From the NCBI GenBank assembly GCA_013813825.1, contig JACCRA010000557.1, positions 1 through 14,116 of the forward strand: a stretch of DNA of 14,116 nt, read 5' to 3'. This stretch comes from Pyrinomonadaceae bacterium (GTDB lineage Bacteria > Acidobacteriota > Blastocatellia > Pyrinomonadales > Pyrinomonadaceae). Both the position numbers and the translations under genes were made by a program. The notes beneath the pieces were generated by a model. The model was given only the letters and a program-made list of their open reading frames with translations, was not told where the DNA came from and searched no databases. Below are positions 1 to 6,375 of this stretch, piece by piece; within the stretch, counting starts at the first letter, position 1, and each line of letters starts with the position of its first letter.

Positions 1-1
1 T

Positions 2-88
2 TCGAGGGCTGTCTGTGAAGTGAAGCGTTCGGCTCCCACTTTGATTGCCCGGCTCAAGCCGGAAGGTGATTCGTCTGCTATAGATTGA
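2..88 (+). CDS. C-terminal end of a protein cut by the window edge (unrecognised)
   Basis: A reading frame open from base 2 runs 28 codons to a TGA at 86-88. It ends in a charged tail (RLKPEGDSSAID). Too little remains to assign a family. In its favour, its stop overlaps the TTG at 85-87 of the next reading frame, and the frame after that ends 7 bases before the CHAT gene, so the three could be one compact transcription unit. Against it, 28 open codons in GC-rich DNA are not rare. Treat it as a possible gene end only. Confidence 0.25.
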   Translation, partial: SRAVCEVKRSAPTLIARLKPEGDSSAID

Positions 89-90
89 AG

Positions 91-272
91 ATGAGGAAGG
101 AGCGTGCGTATTACCACGAGCGGGAAACATTTTTTGTGATTACCCGAAAGAGGGCTACAATAAGCGCACCATTCAGGGCTTCATCATTGCGGACGACCGG
201 CCACACGACAGCACGCGCAAGAGCAAACGTCCGTCCGAGATCGAACCATCGCCGCCACTTTGTAAGGAGTGA
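91..272 (+). pseudogene. Possible small gene (about 60 codons) with a frameshift at a T tract
   Basis: No family recognised. From the ATG at 91 (or the TTG at 85) one frame reads MRKERAYYHERETFF up to a run of six T at 130-135. From 138 a different frame reads plausible charged protein (start DYPKEGYNKR, end PSPPLCKE) to a TGA at 270-272. Adding one T to the run would join them into about 60 residues. In the second frame most third codon positions are G or C, as expected for coding DNA in this genome. Its stop lies inside the ribosome-site region of the CHAT gene, as in a tightly packed operon. The alternative is that 91-279 is untranslated leader and the open frames are chance. No good ribosome site precedes 91. 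Confidence 0.3.
264..269 (+). promoter_or_regulatory. Ribosome binding site that fixes the CHAT gene start at GTG 280
   Basis: AAGGAG lies 10 bases before the GTG at 280-282, and that GTG opens directly onto a signal peptide. The longer reading frame from 85 would put about 65 basic, non-hydrophobic residues before the signal peptide, which would be abnormal for export. Confidence 0.7.
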
Positions 273-279
273 ACCCCTC

Positions 280-3018
280 GTGCCACACGCCACATCTCGC
301 CTTTCGTTTTTCTTCTTCATCGCCTTGTTCCTCTCGCCCCTCTGCTTCGCGCAGGATGATCCGCGCACGCTGCGCCTCGCCGAGAAATTGGTGGCGGCGC
401 AGACGGAAGATGAGCGCGCCGCATTGCTGTCAGCAGAAAAAGATTTAGTGACGGTCGAACTGCGAAAGGCGTTAGTTGCGGCGGGGCGAAGACAGCGAAT
501 ACAAGGTAATTTTCCGCAGGCGTTGAGTATTTACCGCCTCGCTCAAAGCGTGGCGGAACGAATAGACGATAAGTCCGGGATCGCCGATGCACTAAGAAAT
601 ATCGGAACTATTCACAGCTTGCAGGGAGACCCCGCGCAGGCGTTCGAGTATCTACAGAAGAGTCTGCCGCTGTCTGAAGCAGCAGGCGATCAGGCGGGCA
701 TCGCCGCGACGCTGAACAACTTCGGACTTCTCTATTACGAACAGGGCGATTACGGCTTGGCGTTAGAGTATTACCGGAGGAGCCTGACGCTGTACGAAGC
801 AATAGGGGACCAAGTAGGGAATGCCGGTCGGCTGCTTAATATCGGCCTCATCCACAAATTGTTAGGGCATCATTCGCTCGCATTGGACTATTACCAAAAG
901 AGCTTGACACTGTTTGAAGCAACCGGGAGGAAAATAGGCGTTGCCGTGGCGTTAACTAACATCGGAAATATCTACGGTGAACAAGGTAATTATTCTTTAG
1001 CGTTGGAGCATTATCAGAAGAGTCTGGCATTGCGCGAAGCCGCAGGGGACAAGGGGGGCATTGCTAGTTCACTACGCGGTATCGGTCGAGTTTACCAAGA
1101 TCAGGGCAATGAGAATTTGGCGTTGGAGTATTACCAGAAGAGTTTAGCGCTGTGGGAAACATTGGGTCAGAAGCGACCGACTGCCAATACGTTGAACCTC
1201 ATTGCCAAGACGCACTTCTCACAGGGCAACTTCCCGCAGGCGCTGAGTCTTGCTGAACGCGCTGCCGCCCTCGCCAGACAAATCAACGACCGCGCAAATC
1301 TCTCACGGGCGCTCACCACCGCAGGCAATGCTCGCCGCGCCCTCAACCAATTCACGCAAGCACGCCTCGCCTTTGATGAAGCCATCGCCACCATCGAGAC
1401 CTTACGCACGTTGGTGGCGGGCGGCGAGCAGGAGCAACAGCGCTTCTTCGAGGACAAGGTTGCTCCCTATCACGCGATGGTCGAGTTGTTGATTGCCGAC
1501 AATCAACGCGAAGAAGCTCTCGCTTATGCCGAACGCGCCAAGTCGCGCGTGCTGTTGGACGTGTTGCACAGCGGCAAAGTGAATATCAACAAAGCGATGA
1601 CCGCGCCCGAACAAGCGCGGGAGCGCCAACTGAAAAGCGCGCTCGTCTCGTTCAACACGCAACTCACGCACGAGCAAGCGCGCCCACAGCCCGACAGCGT
1701 GCGGCTCGCGGACTTGCAAGCGCGGCTGCACACAGCGCGGCTCGAATATGAAGCGTTCGAGACAGGCACGTATGCCGCTCATCCTGAACTGAAGACGCAG
1801 CGCGGCGAGGCGCGCGTCATCAGTTTGGCGGAAGCCGGCGCGCTACTGCCCGACACGAACAGCGCGCTGCTGGAATACGTCGTGACCGATGAGCAAACTT
1901 TTCTATTTGTGCTGACACCCACACAGGAGACAAGAGACGGGAGACAGGGGAGAGGAATTGAAAGCCAAAAACGTCTTTCCACAATTCCTAACCCCCAGCC
2001 CCCAGCCCCGACCCTCAAGGTTTTCACGCTCGACATCAAGCGCAAAGATTTAATCGAGCGCGCCGAGAGTTTCCGCCGGCAACTCGCGCAACGCGACTTA
2101 CGCTTCGAGGCTTCCGCGCGCGCGTTGTACGCCGCGCTGTTGGAACCCGCCCACGCGCTGCTCCGAGACAAACGCACGCTCGTTATCGTCCCCGATGGCG
2201 TTTTGTGGGAATTGCCTTTTCAGGCTTTGCAAAGCAGCCCGAAGCATTACTTGATCGAAGATCACACGCTCTCTTACGCGCCGTCTTTGACTGTGCTGCG
2301 CGAGATGAGCCGGATTCGCCAAAAGGGAACCAATGGCGCGGAGCGCGCTCCGACGCTGCTGGCGCTCGGTAATCCAGCGCTGGGCCAACAGACGACAGAG
2401 CGCGCCCACCGCCCGACGCTCATGGACGAGAATCTCGGCGCGTTGCCGGAAGCGGAAAAGCAGGTCAAAGCATTAGGGCAACTCTACGGCGCGGCGCGGA
2501 GTCGTGTTTACGTCGGCGCGGACGCCCGCGAAGAACTGATGAAGGCCGAAGCCGGCAACTTCCGCATCCTGCAACTGGCGACGCACGGCATTCTCAACAA
2601 CGCCTCGCCGATGTATTCACACGTCGTGCTGGCGCAGGGCGCGGCGGGCGCACAGGAAGACGGGCTGCTTGAAGCGTGGGAGATGATGAATCTCGATTTG
2701 AAAGCCGATCTGGTCGTGCTCTCGGCGTGCGAGACGGCACGTGGTCGCGTCGGCCCGGGCGAGGGCGTCATTGGTTTGACGTGGGCGCTCTTCGTCGCGG
2801 GCAGCCCGGCCATGGTGGTCAGTCAATGGAAAGTTGAATCGGCGAGCACGACTGAACTGATGCTTGAGTTTCACCGTCGCCTGCAACCCACCGTCAAGCG
2901 CCCGCACACTTCGACCGCCGCCGCCTTACAGCAATCGTCCATCAAGCTCCTCAACAGCCGCGCGTACCGGCATCCGTTCTACTGGGCCGGCTTCGTCGTC
3001 GTCGGCGATAGCAGATGA
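280..3018 (+). CDS. Exported TPR-CHAT domain protein (predicted caspase-like cysteine protease)
   Basis: Predicted 912-residue protein. Residues 1-24 form a signal peptide (FFFFIALFLSPLCFA, cleavage likely before QDD), so it should act outside the cytoplasm. Residues about 70-380 are tetratricopeptide repeats, including five near-identical 40-residue units. The linker, about 380-600, is partly helical and charged. The CHAT domain spans about 600-910 and carries the expected dyad: His769 in LATHGI and Cys817 in VLSACETARG, followed by GEGVIGLTWALFVAGSP and a C-terminal FYWAGFVVVGD. CHAT is a clan CD (caspase/separase-like) peptidase family; TPRs usually bind partner proteins. Both catalytic residues are intact. 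The substrate is unknown. A low-complexity segment at residues about 548-580 looks inserted. The 3' end overlaps the convergent zinc-ribbon gene by 40 bases. The family is clear; protease activity and export are inferred. Confidence 0.9.
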   Translation: MPHATSRLSFFFFIALFLSPLCFAQDDPRTLRLAEKLVAAQTEDERAALLSAEKDLVTVELRKALVAAGRRQRIQGNFPQALSIYRLAQSVAERIDDKSGIADALRNIGTIHSLQGDPAQAFEYLQKSLPLSEAAGDQAGIAATLNNFGLLYYEQGDYGLALEYYRRSLTLYEAIGDQVGNAGRLLNIGLIHKLLGHHSLALDYYQKSLTLFEATGRKIGVAVALTNIGNIYGEQGNYSLALEHYQKSLALREAAGDKGGIASSLRGIGRVYQDQGNENLALEYYQKSLALWETLGQKRPTANTLNLIAKTHFSQGNFPQALSLAERAAALARQINDRANLSRALTTAGNARRALNQFTQARLAFDEAIATIETLRTLVAGGEQEQQRFFEDKVAPYHAMVELLIADNQREEALAYAERAKSRVLLDVLHSGKVNINKAMTAPEQARERQLKSALVSFNTQLTHEQARPQPDSVRLADLQARLHTARLEYEAFETGTYAAHPELKTQRGEARVISLAEAGALLPDTNSALLEYVVTDEQTFLFVLTPTQETRDGRQGRGIESQKRLSTIPNPQPPAPTLKVFTLDIKRKDLIERAESFRRQLAQRDLRFEASARALYAALLEPAHALLRDKRTLVIVPDGVLWELPFQALQSSPKHYLIEDHTLSYAPSLTVLREMSRIRQKGTNGAERAPTLLALGNPALGQQTTERAHRPTLMDENLGALPEAEKQVKALGQLYGAARSRVYVGADAREELMKAEAGNFRILQLATHGILNNASPMYSHVVLAQGAAGAQEDGLLEAWEMMNLDLKADLVVLSACETARGRVGPGEGVIGLTWALFVAGSPAMVVSQWKVESASTTELMLEFHRRLQPTVKRPHTSTAAALQQSSIKLLNSRAYRHPFYWAGFVVVGDSR
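601..1200 (+). repeat. Five 120-bp tandem coding repeats (40-residue TPR units)
   Basis: Five units repeat with an exact 120-base period. The landmark TAT(C/T)(A/T)(C/T)(C)(A)GAAGAG-like stretch encoding Y-x-(Q/R)-(K/R)-S-L recurs at 649, 769, 889, 1009 and 1129. Each unit encodes a pattern like NIGxIYxEQGNYxLALEYY. The exact period and strong likeness at DNA level suggest recent expansion by unequal recombination or slippage, so copy number may vary between strains. Weaker TPR-like units flank the array on both sides. Confidence 0.85.
1922..2014 (+). repeat. Purine-rich plus C-run low-complexity insert within the CHAT gene
   Basis: Bases 1922-1959 are almost all purine with GAGAC recurring three times, and bases 1992-2014 hold four C runs (5, 5, 4 and 3 bases, separated by AG, AG and GA). 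On the - strand the latter reads as four G runs with 2-base loops, a classic G-quadruplex pattern. The encoded peptide (TQETRDGRQGRGIESQK, then NPQPPAP) breaks the otherwise ordinary sequence between FLFVLTP and LKVFTLDIKR, and the reading frame is kept. It resembles short dispersed G/C-run repeats of other bacteria that can land inside genes; that comparison is from memory. Confidence 0.5.
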
Positions 3019-3722
3019 CGGGGCTTGTCAGGCTGGGGTGCAATTGAATGTGGCACAAGCTCACGGCACGAATCACCGCCCCCGTCGCCGGAGCCATAGA
3101 GGAAAGATTGCCCATGACATGAGTTCCGCGCGACGAAGCAGAAGGTATGGCCGCAATGACGACATAGGAATTCAGCATAGCCTTCCCGACGCTCGACGAA
3201 ACGCACATAGTGGCCGGCGAAGAGGCACCTAACGGGGTGCTTGATTCGCGAGCTGTTTTGCGCTGGCTTGAGAAAGCTGTGACCGCAATGACAGGCATAT
3301 TCGGTCAGACCGTTACGCTCTCTAACTTGATGCACTTGATGCCCCAACAGATTGCAGAGGTACCGAACTCTCTTGCTAAATGTTTGCCGCTGCCCGTGGA
3401 AGCCATCGTCAGCTTTGAAAAGCAGCGGGTGCCCGCACTCAAGACAGACGTATTCGTGATGCCGGTGTCGCATCCCCACTCTGGTATATCTGTGACCGTT
3501 CAGGAAGCACGAGACAGTGTGACTAATGCGCGTTTCCGAGTCGTTTTCGGCGAGGTACTCCACACCGCAGCGACAACGCTTGGAAGGCCCCCGTGTGCTG
3601 TTGAAAACACGATTGCTGACCTGATGCCCAAACAACGCGCAAACCATTCTCAGATAGCGCCGCCGCCATGCGCCAAGCACGGTGCGCTGATCAGCGGTAA
3701 GTGTGGCAGGAGTCGTGTCCAT
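2979..3722 (-). CDS. Protein with four tandem C-x3-GH ... C-x(1,2)-CG zinc-ribbon-like motifs
   Basis: Predicted 247 residues, no membrane segment. Four copies of a Cys-His-Cys-Cys motif are visible: C28/H33/C50/C52, C72/H77/C93/C96, C123/H128/C144/C146 and C166/H171/C187/C190. Each has a C-x3-GH half and a C-x(1,2)-CG half, so each probably binds one zinc. The look is like the DUF1660 type of small phage-associated zinc-binding proteins, but repeated; that assignment is tentative. Copies 1 and 3 have CxCG and copies 2 and 4 have CxxCG, giving an ABAB order. The tail after about residue 208 is Gly/Ser/Pro-rich and runs over the end of the CHAT gene. The gene starts 20 bases after the zf-HC2 gene, so it is probably co-transcribed with it. 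Role unknown; nucleic-acid or protein binding is a guess. Met26, just before the first motif, is another possible start. Confidence 0.75.
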   Translation of the reverse strand: MDTTPATLTADQRTVLGAWRRRYLRMVCALFGHQVSNRVFNSTRGPSKRCRCGVEYLAENDSETRISHTVSCFLNGHRYTRVGMRHRHHEYVCLECGHPLLFKADDGFHGQRQTFSKRVRYLCNLLGHQVHQVRERNGLTEYACHCGHSFLKPAQNSSRIKHPVRCLFAGHYVRFVERREGYAEFLCRHCGHTFCFVARNSCHGQSFLYGSGDGGGDSCRELVPHSIAPQPDKPRHLLSPTTTKPAQ

Positions 3723-3742
3723 CGTTATTCCGCCATTCGGTC

Positions 3743-5131
3743 TTACTTTGGGCGGCGGCGTCGGGCTTCGACGTCGCGGAGGAGTTTGCGTACGATGTCT
3801 GATTGCGGGTTGGCCGCGAGCAGTGCGCGGAATTCGCGCGCGGCATCGTCGAGAAGGCCGGCTTGCGCGTAGCTGACGCCGCGTGCGAGATGCGAGGTCG
3901 GGTGGGCGGCTTCGAGCCGTCGTAATTGCGCGGCCTGCGTTGGTTCGAGAATCTTGAAGCGCGCTTCAGGCGCGGGCGCGGCGGGCGAGATAATCTCCCT
4001 GCCGTCCTTCACCGCCGTCACCTGCCACGTGTACGAGGCTCCGCGCGCGAGGGCGCGCGGCACCGTCCATTCGGTGGTGTCGAGCAACGGACTTGTCGCC
4101 ACGGCATTCAAGTTAGCATCGAGTAGCGTCACCGTGTAACCCGTCGCGCCGCCGCTCAAGGGCCGCCAACGCAAAGTTGGCCGCTCACTGCGGACGACAA
4201 CGCCCACAGGACTCACCAGCGGGAATGCCACCCCACCGCCGGAGCTACCCATCAGTGTTCCGTTACCACGCGCCAACTCCGTCAACCCGCGTGGAGTTGC
4301 TACCGCGCCACTTGTGAGCGCCTTTTTAACCGCTTGTTGGGATGAGGGCGATAGTCCAACCAGTCCCGTCAGATTGCCGCGCCGGTCAAGCGTCACACGC
4401 CCGCCGCCGTCGTTTAACGCCACCGCCATCTCCGCCGGTACATCCGTTGCCGGCAGCGGCACGTCATCCTCCAATGGCACGCGAGCGGCTTTGTCCGGCG
4501 TCGCGGCGGTAGAAAGCCGGGAGGCTTCGCTAGTGGCAGGTGAAGACGACGGCTGAACAATCGGCGGACTGGGACTACTTTGCGCCAACTCTGTCTGTGT
4601 TGGTTCAGTTGGCTTCAAGACAAGCAGCATGAAGATGGTGGCTGCCACAGCCACTAACACAACGGCGGCGGTGGCGAACGGAGGCCCGGCCCACCACGCT
4701 GCCGGCCAACGCCAGAAAGCGGCGACGCGCTCTGTTATCGAAGGCGTCGCGGCGCGCGTTGGTGGGTCGGCGGCGGCGGTCTTTGTGGCAAGCGTTGACT
4801 TAAACGCGAAGAGGTCGCGCACCTCCGCGGCGCACGACGCGCAACGGTCGCGGTGCTCCTCGATGACTGTGCGCTCCGGGCCGATAATTTTTTCGTCGAT
4901 CAGCGCCGCGATCTGTTCGTAAGAGAGATGATTAGTTTCAGCAATGTCGGCGGCGGTCTCTAAGTCATGTCTCAAGGAAATGAGCAACGCTGCCGCCCGC
5001 ACCGTGGCGGCGGTTTTCAGGCGACACGCTTCGCACACGGCGAGATGATCGTCGGCGGCGAGTAATTCCGCCGGCGACATCAAGCGCGAGCGGTAACGCT
5101 CGACGTGCTGCTCTGTAAAATGTTCCGCCAC
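3743..5131 (-). CDS. Double zf-HC2 transmembrane protein with Fn3-like and TPR outer part (putative anti-sigma factor)
   Basis: Predicted 462 residues from a GTG start; AAGGAG and AGAGGGG lie upstream. Two zf-HC2-type metal motifs are visible, H29-x3-C33-x2-C36 and H93-x3-C97-x2-C100, the pattern of zinc-binding anti-sigma domains that hold ECF sigma factors in the cytoplasm. A Trp-rich stretch at 139-148 leads into one membrane helix at about 152-172. Then come a Ser/Pro/Thr-rich linker (175-235), an unassigned segment (236-300), an Fn3-like beta domain (about 305-395, with TLRWRPLSGGATGYTVTLLD and YTWQVTAV), and a helical TPR-like end (400-457). The expected topology is N-terminus inside, C-terminus outside. 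It follows the sigma-like gene by 88 bases on the same strand, the usual order for sigma and anti-sigma pairs. Anti-sigma function is inferred from domains and position. Confidence 0.82.
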   Translation of the reverse strand: MAEHFTEQHVERYRSRLMSPAELLAADDHLAVCEACRLKTAATVRAAALLISLRHDLETAADIAETNHLSYEQIAALIDEKIIGPERTVIEEHRDRCASCAAEVRDLFAFKSTLATKTAAADPPTRAATPSITERVAAFWRWPAAWWAGPPFATAAVVLVAVAATIFMLLVLKPTEPTQTELAQSSPSPPIVQPSSSPATSEASRLSTAATPDKAARVPLEDDVPLPATDVPAEMAVALNDGGGRVTLDRRGNLTGLVGLSPSSQQAVKKALTSGAVATPRGLTELARGNGTLMGSSGGGVAFPLVSPVGVVVRSERPTLRWRPLSGGATGYTVTLLDANLNAVATSPLLDTTEWTVPRALARGASYTWQVTAVKDGREIISPAAPAPEARFKILEPTQAAQLRRLEAAHPTSHLARGVSYAQAGLLDDAAREFRALLAANPQSDIVRKLLRDVEARRRRPK

Positions 5132-5201
5132 AGTCCCCTCTTACTCCTTAAGATGACGACGCGGGCCGGATATTACCGCCACCTCTGCCGGTTCTCACGA
5201 A

Positions 5202-5236
5202 TTAATTTTCCAAGCGTCTTTATTTTCCGAGCGTCT
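5202..5236 (-). repeat. 17/18-bp tandem duplication across the sigma-like gene stop codon
   Basis: On the - strand the last bases of the gene read AGACGCTCGGAAAATAA (5236-5220), followed at once by AGACGCTTGGAAAATTAA (5219-5202). The copies differ by one substitution and one added T. The stop TAA closes the first copy. This looks like a simple local duplication. Confidence 0.8.
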
Positions 5237-6317
5237 GGCAGCGGCGCCCCAATCTTTCACGCGCTGACTTACGCAAGTTGATGACCTGCTGCCGCGTCAC
5301 GCCGAGGCGGGCGGAGATGGCAACGTCGTCCAGTGGCAACTCGTTCCACAGCCGCGCCAATTCGTCCGCGCCCATTGATAGGGCATCGGCGATCTGGCGG
5401 ATGGAGGCAACGCCGGTGAGCGGGAGCAGCGCGATGACACTGCCCTGCGCGTCCCGCAGACTGAGCAGCAAAGCGACGCGCTGCCGCACCGGGAGTTCGC
5501 CGATCTCCACCCACAGGCGTTGCAAGAACAAACGCTGCTCAACTTCCGTCGCGAGGCTCATGCGCGGATCTGTTAGTTGTGCCGGTGCGTCGCCAAACTG
5601 CTCTCCGCCGGCGACGCTGACCACCATTTGATCTTTAATGCCTTGCAAATCGGCGACGGTGCTGACTAATTCATCGAGTTCGGCGGGACTCCTGAGCCAT
5701 CTGAAAATCGCGGTCAGGAGATCGGTAAGACTGGCCTGTTGCACACTCCCGCTCAGATTTCCGGTGACCATCAACACCGGCGAGTCTTCGCGTAGTGTCT
5801 GAAGTTTGGCCCGGCATCCGACCTCAATCTTTTGTCCGTGCCACACCGCGAATCCGCCCAGCCAGCAGTGAGCTTCATGTTCCCACAAGGCGAACTCTCG
5901 CCAGTGCGTCAGCAGGTAGCGCAGACGATTCTTTAGCCGCCACCGTTGCGGATATTTCTGTCGCAGATAGGCAGAGCAGGCATTGTAGGTTAAGACCGCG
6001 ACATAGCCGCGAAAGTCGCTGATGGAACTGTCGTGCGGATTACTTTTGCAGTCATCGAGACGCGCCAGCAAATGTGTGACGGCCTCGCTGTGAACGTCTT
6101 CGGTGTCAAGACGCTCGCGACTCAGCGGAGGCGTGACGGAGCTACCCAGTTTGTTGCCAATGATAGCTGTGATGAGCGGCTCGGCGTGTTCGGTGAGGAG
6201 TTGTGACAGCAAGCGATCCGACTCCGCTCCGCGCGCCGCGCGCAGGAACGGCAGCAAGAGTGCGTCGCTTGTTCGTTTCACACGTCCGCCGCCCTTCAAA
6301 GGCAGCAACACGACCAT
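5220..6317 (-). CDS. Sigma-70/ECF-like RNA polymerase sigma factor with expanded linker
   Basis: Predicted 365 residues, nearly twice a normal ECF sigma factor. Residues about 71-135 fit region 2 (DTEDVHSEAVTHLLARL, then FRGYVAVLTYNACSAYLRQK), which would bind core polymerase and the -10 element. Residues about 268-360 fit region 4: IGELPVRQRVALLLSLRD begins it, and the helix-turn-helix is at about 330-352 (DVAISARLGVTRQQVINLRK). Two departures are clear: about 130 residues between regions 2 and 4, and a 35-40-residue stretch (about 291-328) splitting region 4, itself helix-turn-helix-like (SIRQIADALSM). It is followed by the zf-HC2 membrane protein. The start is uncertain: ATG 6317 has no good ribosome site, and GTG 6281 (residue 13) follows a GGGCGGCGGA stretch. 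The short sequence after the desaturase gene shows no clear promoter. Confidence 0.75.
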   Translation of the reverse strand: MVVLLPLKGGGRVKRTSDALLLPFLRAARGAESDRLLSQLLTEHAEPLITAIIGNKLGSSVTPPLSRERLDTEDVHSEAVTHLLARLDDCKSNPHDSSISDFRGYVAVLTYNACSAYLRQKYPQRWRLKNRLRYLLTHWREFALWEHEAHCWLGGFAVWHGQKIEVGCRAKLQTLREDSPVLMVTGNLSGSVQQASLTDLLTAIFRWLRSPAELDELVSTVADLQGIKDQMVVSVAGGEQFGDAPAQLTDPRMSLATEVEQRLFLQRLWVEIGELPVRQRVALLLSLRDAQGSVIALLPLTGVASIRQIADALSMGADELARLWNELPLDDVAISARLGVTRQQVINLRKSARERLGRRCQTLGK

Positions 6318-6375
6318 CAGGGAGTATGCCGAACGATGCTTGACACGCTCCTTAACAATCGCGTTTCCGCCGTCT

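Noticed and set aside
85..279. Long N-terminal extension of the CHAT protein from a TTG at 85
   Set aside because: It would place about 65 basic residues before a clear signal peptide. The GTG at 280 has AAGGAG at a good distance, and another phase looks more coding in this stretch.
601..1200. Regular repeat considered as a CRISPR-like array
   Set aside because: The period is 120 bases, coding is continuous in one frame, and units match TPR patterns with no unique spacers.
3210..3872. 220-codon + strand open frame
   Set aside because: It lies opposite the zinc-ribbon and zf-HC2 genes, whose motifs are clear, and itself shows no recognisable domain.
6340..6346. TTGACA on the + strand as a -35 promoter element
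   Set aside because: It points towards no + strand gene, only antisense into the desaturase, and no matching -10 element was seen.
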